A stretch of DNA of 64,000 nt from Ophiura sarsii (taxonomy: Eukaryota; Echinodermata; Ophiuroidea; Amphilepidida; Ophiuridae): assembly GCA_035610835.1 (NCBI GenBank), contig CM069454.1:57518580-57582579 (forward strand), in the 5' to 3' direction. This document shows, piece by piece, positions 12,759-23,477 of this stretch. The stretch's first letter is position 1; every line of letters begins with the position of its first letter. The position numbers and the translations under genes are program-made. The notes under the pieces were generated by a model, which was given only the letters and a program-made list of their open reading frames with translations, was not told the origin of the DNA and did no database searches.

Positions 12759-13362
12759 CAGGGTGTCTCACAAAAGTGTCACATGTGAAACATGATTTTT
12801 ATGTTTATGAGAAATATAAATTTGTCCGTGAAATACTGGTAATTATGTTCAGCTATCTTTAATGTGCCATAATATTTTTTTTCTATCCATATTGGAGCTT
12901 CCGCTATCAAATTATGGCCAATTTATTCAGGCCAGTTCAAATTCACCCTTGGCCATTGTGTGAAGAGAGCTCTTTTATTAGAATCGTCATTCATATCAGT
13001 GTATGATTGAACACAATCAACAAAATCAATAATAATCTACCTACTAAATGTTGAAAGTTAGTCGAATTAAAAATTTAAAAAAATCATCCGTATTATCAAG
13101 ATATACCATAAACTATTAGAATTTAAAAAAATACATTAACATATTCTAAAATCATCAGCGGAATTATAAAGGCAGTTTTTTCAGTTGAAAGTCATGTTCT
13201 TGTTCAAAAGTGGCCAAAGTGGGATTCGCACTCTGTCCGTATAGTAATGTAGTGAAATTCGATGGGAAAATGTGTATTTGATAGAGGACTGATAAGGCTT
13301 ACCTTATTTGTGTATTTGTAATTAATTTTCTTACTCATGGGACACTTTTTTGATACACCCTG
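12759..13362. mobile_element. MITE with CAGGGTGTCTCA ends, copy 2
   Basis: Same ends and interior as the copy at 11457. Confidence 0.65.
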
Positions 13363-13490
13363 TAAAGTTATTAGTCATATTGACCAAACTTGCAACACAC
13401 GTACAAACCCTCCCCTATTCCTGATAATAAAGTGTTTAGAATAAACAGTATGTTCTCAGTGCCTGTTTCCAGACGGAAGGACATGATGTG
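12813..13490 (+). repeat. Third, partial tandem unit
   Basis: Follows the 1.3-kb unit to GTTTCCAGACGGAAGGACAT, then turns into sequence like that before 9010. It carries no exon copy. Confidence 0.8.
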
Positions 13491-13655
13491 GACCTATATA
13501 GAAGTTACCTGACAACAGAGGCTGGTGTTGCAAAGATAATTTGTATCATGAACTGTTAAATAGGATTATATCTTAAGATTATTATGATCATTCTTTTGCC
13601 AAAAAGGCATGAATTGAAGTCATACACAACTTTACAAAATATCACTGAATCACTA

Positions 13656-14151
13656 CAGGGTGAGTCAGAAAGAACAAGCTTCTTTTCAAGTAAAAACGCC
13701 ATACTATTATAGGGCAGGCTCGCAAATTCAAAATCGATAATAGTGCTAATTTAAAAGACTACATATTTGGCTTTCATTCATTGACTTGCGTCATAATGTT
13801 TACATACATTTTAGAATCAGTAGAACCCGGTATTGTTAAGCATATCCACAGGATGGCAATAACACATTGATGGATGGATGATTCAGAGATGCCAAACATT
13901 GAAATTGGCGAAAAACTTTAAAAGACAATGAATGTTGGATACAAAATTACAAAAAAAAAGAGAATAGAACTGATGAGTAAGAAAAACCCTGAATTCAAGA
14001 AAGAAATCCTGAAAAGAGACATCTTAGGTGGTTTAAGAAAGCAAGCCTCATAAAATACACCATTGGCATAACCATTGGCTTTGAATATGCAGGACTAACT
14101 TTTTTGTGACACCTTTGCGAAAAAAAATAACCATTTTTTTTACTCACCCTG
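13656..14151. mobile_element. MITE with CAGGGTGAGT ends, copy 2
   Basis: Internally deleted relative to copy 1; ends conserved. Confidence 0.68.
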
Positions 14152-14257
14152 TATCTAAAAGTGGGGGTGGGGGGGGGGGGTGGAGGCCATTTCATGAAGA
14201 TAAAATCACTTGGTTTTGAATAGAGTAGGGGTTACAAAAGATTGGGGATACATTTAA

Positions 14258-14848
14258 GGGGCTGTGGACTCTCAGGTACAGCCTCCGTAAAACTGCCGTA
14301 ACTTCTTCAATATTCATTTAATCTTTATAAACAATACACTTTTTTTTGCAGAAAAGGGTTCAATGAATCCAACCATCAAAATGAAATTGACCATTTTGGA
14401 AATTTTTTTAAAAAACACGTTTTTTGACCCATTTTAGGTTTGGAAAAGATAACTCAAAATAAATTTTGTTAAATTTTGTCATACAAGTTTTATGATAATC
14501 CTGATAACATTCCCCAGGAACGTTTTTTTTTTTAATATCTTTTTTATTTTTTGAGTCACATTTGTTGGCACTTTTTGGTCTACAACTAAAAAACCCCAAA
14601 AAAACCCCCAAAACGCTCCTGGGGAATGTTATCAGGATAATAATAAAACTAGTATGACAAAATTCCAAACCTAAAATGGGTCAAAAAACGTGTTTTTTAT
14701 AATTTTTTCCTAAATGGTCAATTTCTTTATCATGGTTGGATTCATTGAACCCTTTTCTGCAAAAAACTGTATACGTTTATAAAGATTAAATGAATATTGA
14801 AGAAGTTATGGCAGTTTTACGGAGGCTGTACCTGAGAGTCCACACCCC
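14258..14848. mobile_element. TTAA-type foldback MITE, complete copy
   Basis: A nearly perfect 590-base palindrome. GGACTCTCAGGTACAGCCTC at the left pairs with GAGGCTGTACCTGAGAGTCC at the right, down to a centre with CCCCAGGAACG / CTCCTGGGGAATG. The left flank ends TTTAA and the right flank starts AATAA. It sits in the sequence upstream of exon copy C. Confidence 0.8.
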
Positions 14849-14950
14849 AATAAGTTTATTTGTGACAGCTCAGAAAGAAATTAACCCACGAAATGAAAAG
14901 TAACCCTTTTTTTTAATTTCAATTACATTTTAACTTTCCAACAAACCAAG

Positions 14951-15160
14951 CAATGGGAATCCAATGACGAGCAAACCTCAATTCAAGTCGAAGCCAGGCA
15001 CACCGACTGCATGTAGTGATCGGGCAACGAACAACAACCAAGAACTATCTGATGAAAATCAGCGGCAGGAATTGGATCAGACGAGCAACAGAACTGTAGA
15101 GGCTTCAAACTGTGATGTCAGCGAAATCTTCAAATTACTTGAAATAAATAGAACTGATGA
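14951..15160 (+). other. Duplicated exon-2 copy C, open and phase 2-2, lacking CCCH/WWE1
   Basis: Acceptor CCAACAAACCAAG; 210 nt open. It keeps the Asn/Gln linker, then passes directly to LDQTSNRTVEA, skipping exactly the 41 codons that carry the finger and the first WWE strands in exon 2. After SNCDVS the sequence changes to that found elsewhere as non-coding repeat (near 9285 and 13965). A GTAAGA donor there happens to keep phase 2. Confidence 0.45.
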
Positions 15161-15849
15161 GTAAGAATTGAATGAATTCTGAATTCAAGAAAAAAGAAAA
15201 AAATCCTGAAAAGAGACATAAGTGATTTAAGAAAGTGAGCCTCATAAAAATACATTGAAGAATGACTTGATAAATCTTGTGGATTGATGTTAAAATTGGG
15301 GCCTTTAGGTGACGAAAAAACAAAAACCCAACTGAACGGGTTTAACCGACTACGGTAATCTCTTTAGAAATCGAATTGACCCAACATTTCTATTTTGCTA
15401 GTAAAAAAATAGCAAAAGTTTGGCAAAGTTATTCGGTAATTTTACGGTAATTTTCAAAGAAAAGTAAGAAGAAGCAGAAATAAAAAAGCCCGACCGACCG
15501 ACCCTACCTGAGAGATCCGTTTGCCCGTTGCCTTACTACTAAAACTAGTGTCATTGTCAATTTTTAAGATTTCTTTTTTTGTTGTTGAAAGAAAGCACAA
15601 TCAATTGTGGCCATTTTTAGCATAGGCCTACCATTGGTTTTGAATAAGAATGACAATTTCTTTTGTATGTTGCGAAAGAATAACAGGGGAGAGGTTAGGG
15701 AAGGGGGGGGAGGGGGGGGGGGGGGTGGCGGGTGGAAGGCCAGGTCATAAAGAAAAATCACTTGGTTTTAAATATAGTAGGGATTACATTTTGTGACAGC
15801 TCAGAACGAAATAACATTTAACCCTTTTTTCAATTATATTATATTATAG

Positions 15850-15990
15850 TGATCGGGCAACGAACAACAACCAAGAACTATCTGATGAAAATCAGCGGCA
15901 GGAATTGGATCAGACGATCAACATAACTGGTTCAGATTGTGATCCTAATGTCAGCAGAATCCCCAGATGTCTGATTGATCAAGCTTTAGG
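15850..15990 (+). other. Duplicated exon-2 copy D, open and phase 2-2, lacking CCCH/WWE1
   Basis: Acceptor TATTATAG and donor GG/GTAGGA; 141 nt open. It shares with copy C the 41-codon gap and with A and B the SDCDPNV tail. The head is shorter because the acceptor lies further in. Confidence 0.45.
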
Positions 15991-16047
15991 GTAGGAATGA
16001 CAATCAATCTATGATATGTGCAATGTAGATTAGGTGACATACATGTA

Positions 16048-16804
16048 CAGTGTGTCTCAAAAAAGTGTCCCATGTGAAACATATGGCCATGAGAAATATA
16101 AAATTTGTTCGCGAGATACTAGTTATCATGTTCAGCATCTTTAATGTGCCATGAAAAATGTTTTAAATTCATTTAGGAGCGTCCGTTATCAAATTATAGG
16201 CAATAAAATCTGGCATGTTCGAATTCATATTTGGCCACTATTTGTGTGATGAGGGCTCTTTATTTTCTTTAATATAATGTTCATTCAGTCTGTAATTGAA
16301 TATAATTAATAAAATCAATAATAATCTACCTACTGAATGTTGATAGTTGATACAAAATTAAACCATATAACCTAGATTTTTAGAACCATAATGAGATAAC
16401 TCATAAACACTCTTAATTTGACTTAAATTAATAGTTAAAAGCTGGGTGCTCCAGTGTATTTATAATGAGTCCCAAATATTTGAAAGTTGATTATCTCAAA
16501 ATAGGATTTGTTATGTAAGACCTTCTGGCGCTAAACCCTCGCTATATTCTAAAATCATCATCGGAATCATGAAGACAGATTTTTTTCAGTTGAAAGCCAT
16601 CTTGTTCAAAAGTGGCCAAAGTGGGATTCGCACTCTTGTTACTAAATTAATCATTTCTCCGTAGTAAGGTTGTGAAACTCAATGGGAAAATGTGTATTTG
16701 ATAGAGGACTATAGCAGCAGTCCTGTTTTTTTTAAAACAAAATACATATGGTGTATAATTAATTAATATTCTAACCCATTGGACACTTTTTTGAGACAAC
16801 CTGT
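16048..16804. mobile_element. MITE with CAGTGTGTCTCA / GACAACCTG ends, diverged copy 3
   Basis: Retains TGTCTCAAAAAAGTGTCCCATG and its mirror GGACACTTTTTTGAGACA. Confidence 0.6.
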
Positions 16805-16898
16805 ATTATAGTCAATAGTCATTAGTAATAGTGACCAAACTTACAACACACGTAGGCACCCTCCTCAATTCCTCGATATGCAAGTGTTTAATATTATT

Positions 16899-17024
16899 AT
16901 ACGAATAATGAATGTTTATTAGTGCAATGGTACGAACACTTCATGAGGTTGGAACATTGCATCTTTCACCGAATGAAAATATTCGTTCCATTGCACGAAT
17001 GAAAACATTCATTATTTGTTTTAT
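16899..17024. repeat. Imperfect palindrome with GTGCAATGG motif
   Basis: ACGAATAATGAATGTTTATT at the left pairs with AAACATTCATTATTTGTTT at the right, and GTGCAATGGTACGAAC pairs with GTTCCATTGCAC, around a 40-base centre. Similar GTGCAATGG and CGTGCAATG pieces recur near 21211-21256 at the other end of the inserted block. Confidence 0.6.
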
Positions 17025-17391
17025 ACAACACTAAGAAAATCATTGTTATTTTGTAACAAATTGTAGAGATTTATATAAAATATGATGTACTTACCACTCT
17101 TCTGATATCCTGATACTTTGTTTGCATTTTCCAATAGGTCCCGTCCAATGTTCAAAACAATCATCCAACGTTTTCAAAAGTTGTGTTCAATCATAAAATA
17201 ATGTCATCCAAAGTTTTCAAAGTTGTGTTCAATCACAAATGTCATCCTCATCCAAAGTCAACATATAATCGCTATAACCAACAGGTTGCAACTTGAATTT
17301 AAAGTTTAAATAGTCAAAATGATAACAAAAGTTCAGAAAATTCTCGGTAAAACATAAAGTATGTACACAGTTTGTTGGCTTTTATTTTAGC

Positions 17392-18269
17392 CTAGTACTT
17401 GTTGTAAAACTTAACAGGCCCATGGAAGTGGAATTGGTGCACCGTAGATGTGGCCACTGAATTCTGTATGTTGAATTCACTCAGCATGCTCAAAAACATC
17501 TGCTCTTGAGAATTTGAAAGACCATTATTGTCTGTTGAGACTGTTACGGCTTGAGTTGGATGCTCTACAACTACTATGGCTTGCTCTTCTATGTTTTCTT
17601 TTATTTGAGCTGCAATGATGGAACTCATCATCTTTTTTCCTTGTAGCTTGTTCGAGAATAATGTTTAAGTGACGACTCTGATTTATGGCCTGTAATAGAC
17701 ATGATGTGTCTACTCTCACTGACGGCAGTTGCCCGTAGACACTGGTTTGTGTATTTGGTCGTGCAGCCAGCTTTCTCAGCGATTACCTTCATTTTATTCC
17801 CTAACGTATTGATTCCTTGAGGAGACTGTGTATACCACGGTGAACCATCTGTTGGAGTTTTGGGTTTTGGTCGCTGCCACACACACTCTTGGTTGGGATT
17901 TAGTGCATCCTTGAACGCAAGAAAAGAAGCAACTGGGCATTTGGGAGATCCATGGATTTCATACATGTGGCCACTGTAAGATTCATCGTCGTGTTCACGC
18001 ATGCATTTGGTTAGCATATCACCATGATCACTGTAACGGAGATTCTGCTCGTCGACACAAACTTCGAAGTCAGAAATTTCCATAGTGCGAAGGTTTTCCC
18101 TTTTTCGGTTGGCAAAGTAAATCATGATATCGAGGAAGACTTTATCTTGGAGGCCTTGTGGTGTTGTTGTTGTGTCTAAAGAATCCAAAATCTTAGCCAT
18201 GTCCTTCTCGCTCACTTGCTTCTTGTGCACTATTGCTCCCTTTCCCTCTTGCTTCAGCTTGACCATCAT
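17392..18269 (-). pseudogene. Crypton-type tyrosine recombinase (DUF3504-like), C-terminal half, frameshifted
   Basis: Two minus-strand frames overlap by a few bases at 17628-17631. The longer one (17628-18269) carries the recombinase domain. It has the first catalytic Arg in RKRENLR, the C-terminal box with CLRATAV, and ITGHKSESSLKHYSR with the late His and the Tyr nucleophile. The shorter one (17392-17631) encodes the usual tail ending in FHGPVKFYNKY. The domain is related to vertebrate ZMYM/QRICH1 proteins derived from Cryptons. Three faults are visible: Gln stands where the H-x-x-R box normally has His (TNQCLR), about ten residues are missing between SES and RHIM, and the frame breaks before the tail. 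The N-terminal half is absent; the sequence beyond 18269 enters an inverted repeat. It is a dead element, or less likely a remnant domesticated gene. Confidence 0.8.
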
Positions 18270-18270
18270 C

Positions 18271-19640
18271 GCTTTGTACGAGAGTCGTTCAATAAATAAT
18301 GAAAGTGATCATGGTATGGGATGCATGAGTGATGATCAATACAAAGTATGAACCTTTGTCTTTCAAACAATACACTTTTGGATTGTTAGATACCTTTGGT
18401 TATGTAACGTCATTAACATAAACACAATAGGTTTCAGACACTGACTGAAATTTGTTAATTATTTGGCTGGATATGTAATATGTTGAATATGGGTTGATTG
18501 ATACATTTGCGTATATCTCGGCAATGCAAGCATAAAAACAGATAACACTTGGCACATAGTTAGAACACACACTTATCTCTGTTTGACACTCTGAATTCTT
18601 AATACAAACAAAAAGGGATCATCTCAAATACGCTTTTATTTAGCAAAATCCGCAATAATATAGCTTAGAAAACAACAAAGGATAAAGAACAATGGAGGAA
18701 TTATAATTTAGTAAATTGTTGTGGGATGTAAAGCAATAATAGTGAGGATTTCAAGAGGAGCTGTTCATAAAATTTCCTCAAACCATTGAAATCATGTGAC
18801 GATTACTTTAACAATACATATCTAGTAGCTCTAAAGATAACAGTAATAAGAGAGGTTGTGGCAGCCATCTTTGATTGAAACATTCATGTATATCTTCAAT
18901 TTGACTATCACAATATTTATACACATTGCTTTAAGCATTTTTCATTATTTCTGATTAGAATTTGAACACACAGTAAGCTATTATCTGGTAAATTTCATGA
19001 TTTTAACCATTTTTGGCCCAGTTCAAAATGATCTGCCGTCTGCGCATGCGCATATTTTCTGCAGGTTTCATGCGAATAAGTTCAGATAATTGGTTAGCTA
19101 TCATATGGAATCTCCCAAACTGGTTAATTGCTTGGATTTTTCCTAAATTGTTTGATTTTCCGCAATATTAGTGATTCGCTGACTTTGCATTTTTCAATGA
19201 AATTGGCCATTTGAAATATTGATATTTGTATATTTTTATTTAATTGCCTCTCCTTACTTTTCCCCTTTATACTACATATATCAAATTACATTAAAGTTAT
19301 AGGGATTAAAGTTATTGTCTTTTTTATCATACTTACGCGAAAATTATTGGATTTACCTGCTTCTGGTGTCATGTTATGCAATCTTCTTACCACAATGTTT
19401 TATACAAACAATTCAAATTTACCGCCAAATAACTGATTTAGCAGTGTCCCAAGTGTACTTACTTTGAGACAATGCTATGACGTCATAGTTCACACTTATA
19501 AATCCAAAACTGTATTGTTTGAAAGACAAAGGTTCATACTTTGTATTGATCACACTATCCCTCAATAGAATTACTCATGCATCCCATACCATGATCACTT
19601 TCATAACTTACTGACTGACCCTCGTATGTTTCGAAGTCAT
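18271..19640. repeat. Inverted repeat pair, arms of about 110-135 bases
   Basis: Arms at 18271-18385 and 19505-19640 share CATGATCACTTTCAT, CATGCATCCCATACC and GACAAAGGTTCATACTTTG in opposite directions, with about 24 extra bases in the right arm. The left arm starts where the recombinase frame begins. The spacer is AT-rich and shows no gene. Confidence 0.7.
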
Positions 19641-19785
19641 CAGCGTTGGTTATATCCACATCTGCGGTCGCTTGGAAGTGCTGATGAAGCCCATAACGAA
19701 TTCCATGCATAGATTTCTTTGTGTACAAAGATCAGTTGATTTTCCTCAAACCGCCGTAAGAGCGTGATAGGAATTGATCAAATCC

Positions 19786-21135
19786 TTTGACGTCCAGACC
19801 TAGAACGGCGTCTAAACTTGTTCCGGCAAACTCAGACGACGCTGGCCACGCGTCTCGGACGATCCAATATGGCAACGGGAGTGCACCATTTTGAAATATT
19901 TTTAACAGTCATCGCCCGGTTAACGATGAAAATAATTGAAAAAATAGCATTACAATTGGGGTGATTAGCCACCCAGAACGGTTTTGGATTGGAAAAATTT
20001 TCTTCTAACCTATGATGAATTTTTCAAAATGATTAGATCAACATTTTAGGTTTCCGCATGTCCATCGTCGTCTGGGCAAACTTGGCAAATGCTTCGAGTC
20101 GATTTAAAGGGGCAATTAGATATCTGGTGGAGGCAGCGCCCTCAATTACAAAAATATATGATAAAAACTGGGATTTGTATATTTTTACAATTTGTATTAC
20201 ATGTATGAACTTACACCTATAAGGATTAAGAAAAGTCAGCCCTCTTTGTACAACAAAACGTCGATTCAAAAATGCTGGTAGAGCCGCAACCAGTAGGTAC
20301 ATGTAACTCGACGTCGTCTGTAAGCAAAACAAACTCCGCCATTTTGTCGTCTGCACTGGGTCAAAGCAGGGATTCTAATAATTTTGGGAAAACGGTCCCA
20401 TAAATTAGGGTAATCTTCCGGAATGCGTCCGTGACCAGCGTTTGACGCGTTTGACGTCATTTTTGGTCAGCATAGTCTTGGTGGCGCTATTCTCGCGGTA
20501 GATTTACACAGACGACGATGGCCACGCGAATCCTAAATTTTGAATTCGTGTTGGAATAACACGTAATCGCGAATGTTAATCTTATCATTTTGAAAAAACT
20601 CATCCTAATTAGAAGATTTTTTCCCCAATCCAAAACCGTCGGAGTTGGCTAACCAACTCCATTGTAAATGATATTTTTAAAATTATTTTCATCGTTAACC
20701 GGGCGATGACTGTTAAAAATATTTCAAAATGGTACAATCCCGTTGCCATATTGGAACGATGAAATCGCGTGGCCATCGTCGTCTGGATTTACATAGACGA
20801 CGGTGGCCACGCGAAACCTAAATTTTGAATTCGCATTTAGGAAAAATTCGTCATTTTATTGAAGGATTCCCCCCCCCCAAAAAAAAAACCGTTGGAGTTT
20901 AACCAACTCCATTGTAAATGCTATTTTTAAAATTATTTTCATCGCTAACCGGGCGATGACTGTTAAAAATATTTCAAAATGGTGCAATCCCGTTGCCATA
21001 TTGGGTCGTCCGATACGCGGACGCGTGGACAGCGTCGAGTCGTCTGCTACAATCACGCCTTGTCGGTATAGCGCTACCAAGGCTATATGCTGACCAAATT
21101 GTAATTTAAAAGTGGCTTCTAATCGGCAAGCTGAG
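19786..21135. repeat. Cluster of three MITE fragments sharing AGACGACGGTGGCCACGCG
   Basis: Blocks near 19786-20040, 20390-20780 and 20790-21135 share the motifs GGCCACGCGAA, GTTAACCGGGCGATGACTGTT and AATATGGCAACGGGA or its reverse. A fuller copy lies at 40265-40700. The arrangement suggests tandem and inverted insertion of one family. A fragment of the TTAAAGGGACA family lies at about 20105-20283. Confidence 0.6.
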
Positions 21136-21363
21136 TGGCACACCCCTTGTCAAAGGTTGTCAAGTCATGGGCGGCAACCCATAAATCGCGTTAGGGCCGA
21201 GCGGCTTACCGTGCAATGTATCATAGGGGTCGATGCACGGCAAATCGTGCAATGGAGCGGATATTTAATCACACGTGACCTATAATCCTCCAATGAAATA
21301 ACAATGATTTTCTTAGGTGTTGTAAAAAACAGTATGTTCTCATGGTCATGAATGCTATTACTA

Positions 21364-22261
21364 CAGGGTGAGTCAGAAAGAACAAGCTACTTTTCAAGTA
21401 AAAACGCCACACTAAAAAGGGCAGGCTCAAATTCAAAACCAATGATAGTGCTAACTAAAAATACCACATAGTTGGCTTTCATTCATTGACCGTTGCGTCG
21501 TAATGTTTACATACATTTCAGAATCAGTAGAACTCGGTATTGTTAAGCATATCCATAGGATGGCAATAACACATTGATAGCTTCAGAGACGCCAAACACT
21601 GATCAAATCGGTAAAAAACTTGAAAAGGCATATGAATATTGGATACAAAATCTTAACATTTAAATAAAATAGAACTGATGAGTAAGAATTGAATGAATTC
21701 TGAATTCAAGAAAAAAGAAACAAATCCTAAAAAGAAGCATCTAAGGTGATTTAATAAAGCGCACCTCATAAGAATATGGAAGAATGACTTGATAAATCCT
21801 GTGCACTGATTTTAAAATTGCGGAAAAAACACACCCTGTTGTACGGGCCCAACCGATCCAGAAATCGATTTGACCCTAAATTTGTATTTTTACTTGTCAA
21901 AAAATGGCAAAATGTTTACTCAGTTTTTGTGATTTTTACAGTCATTTTCAAGGGAAAGTAAGAAGGAGAAAAAAAGAAGAAAAAAAGAACAACAACCCGA
22001 CCCTACCTGAAAGGTTCGTGTTCCCGTACATAAATACTGGAGAGAGTATTTATGTCCCGTACAACTGGATTTCTTGTTTTCGTTGCCTCACTATTAATAT
22101 TAGTGTTATTGTCAATCTTAGTTATTTTCTGTTGTTGTTAAAAGAAAGACCAATCAGTGATGGGCTTTGTAGCATAGGCCTACCATTGGTTTTGAATATG
22201 CATGACAATTTTGTGTGTGACACCATTGCGAAAAAATAACCATTTTTTGTTACTCACCCTG
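21364..22261. mobile_element. MITE with CAGGGTGAGT ends, copy 3
   Basis: The longest copy; it ends just before a 20-base G run and exon 2. Confidence 0.68.
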
Positions 22262-22465
22262 TATGTAAGAGCGCGGGATGGGAGGGGGGGGGGGGGGGGG
22301 GGGTTGGAGGCCAGGCCATCACGAAAGATCACTTGGTTTTAAATACAGTAGGGGTTAAAAAAAACCCATTGGGGATACAATTAAGTTTATTTGTGACAGC
22401 TCAGAAAAAAAATGACAATTAACCCTTTTTTATTTCAATTATATTTTAACTTCCAACAAATCAAG

Positions 22466-22774
22466 CGAAGGGAGTCCAAGGACAGGAGTACGTCAATGCA
22501 AATCGAAGCCAGGCACACGGATTGCAATAACGATCAACAACCAAGGACCATCTGATAAAAATCAGCAGCTGGAATTGTGCATTAACTACGTCAAATATGG
22601 TCAATGCAAAAATGCCGAAGACTGTTCTCAACTTCATGAATCCGAGCTACCGTTTCAATGGCAGGTTCGCCGCAATAATACTAGTAGATGGGTATATCTG
22701 GATCAGATGAACAACACAGATGTAGAGGCTAAATATTGCGATCCTAATGTCGACAGACTCATGATTAATCAAAG
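22466..22774 (+). CDS. Exon 2: CCCH zinc finger and first half of WWE1
   Basis: Acceptor AATCAAG before 22466 and donor AG/GTAGGA at 22775; 309 nt, phase 2 in and 2 out. After a Gln/Asn-rich linker it encodes a complete CCCH finger at 22578-22637 with spacing C-x8-C-x5-C-x3-H. The WWE core follows at once: FQWQV, then RWVYLDQM and VEAKYCDPN, which match the strands and helix of the WWE domain after the last finger of PARP12-like proteins. WWE domains bind ADP-ribose units, so finger plus WWE suggests combined RNA and ADP-ribose recognition. This is the only one of five related exon copies in the window that keeps the finger. It sits next to MITEs with CAGGGTGA ends on both sides (21364-22261 and 22821-23477). 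Confidence 0.86.
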
Positions 22775-22820
22775 GTAGGAATTCAATCTATGACACGTAC
22801 AATGTAGATTAGGCGACATA

Positions 22821-23477
22821 CAGGGTGAATTAAAACATTGTGCACGATTTGAAACGACCATTTGACCTTGATGCGTGCATTGAACCATACATTTTTTGAT
22901 GTTTGTATCAAGCGTTATTTATCTAGTTTATCCTCACAAAAAAGTAATTGACTGAAAAATGAGCAAACTGCTACACGTTATGTAAACTGTCCGCGTTTTT
23001 CGCCATTCCAATGGAATTTAAGACATGAATATTACTGCAGCATGATGATATGGAGCACCGTTGCGGCGCAGGGATATCACTCTGGCTCTGACACGTGCCT
23101 CCACTTCTTGAAGGTTGACTGGTGATGCAGCATCACCAGTCACTGATGCAGGAATTCAAATTTGTCTTTTCATTTGACACTTTGGTATCGGACGATTAAC
23201 TGCTTATCCCAGAGTTAAAGAATTAATATTTTAGGAACGTTTTGACAATTGATGTGATTATAATGACCATGTTAGCAAAACCAATTTACTGTGTGTAAAT
23301 CCCATTACAAAACGTATCACAGTTTGCTTATTTATTGCTCGATTACTTTCATCTTTTGGGAGGATAAACTAGAGTAATAACGCATTATGGAAATAACATA
23401 AATGTTATGGTTTTAATGCACGCATCGAGGTCAAATTTTCGTTGCAAATCGTGCACAATGTTTTTTGATTCACCCTG
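22821..23477. mobile_element. Foldback MITE, CAGGGTGAATTAAAACATTG ends
   Basis: CAGGGTGAA...GTGCACGATTTG at the left is mirrored by CAAATCGTGCACAATG...TTCACCCTG at the right; the inner arms pair as well (ATAAACTAG, GTCAAA). It lies 46 bases after the exon 2 donor. Confidence 0.78.

Larger units (their letters stand above)
10268..12812 (+). repeat. Two tandem units of about 1.25-1.3 kb, each carrying an exon-2 copy
   Basis: 10268-11515 and 11516-12812 are closely alike from TTTGTCCGCGAAATACTGG through the G run and exon copy to GACATGTGCAATGTAGATTA. A third, partial unit runs from 12813 to about 13490. Confidence 0.85.
17025..21323. mobile_element. 4.3-kb segment bounded by 26/27-bp inverted repeats, containing the Crypton relic
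   Basis: ACAACAC-TAAGAAAATCATTG at 17025 onward is matched by its reverse complement ending at 21323, with one base of difference over 27. Outside the pair the sequence resumes the surrounding repeat unit (GTGTTTA before, AACAGTATGTTCTC after), so the whole block looks inserted. A second palindrome (16899-17024) abuts the left end. Inside are the recombinase relic, an inverted repeat at 18271-18385/19505-19640, and clustered foldback fragments at 19786-21135. Confidence 0.5.
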
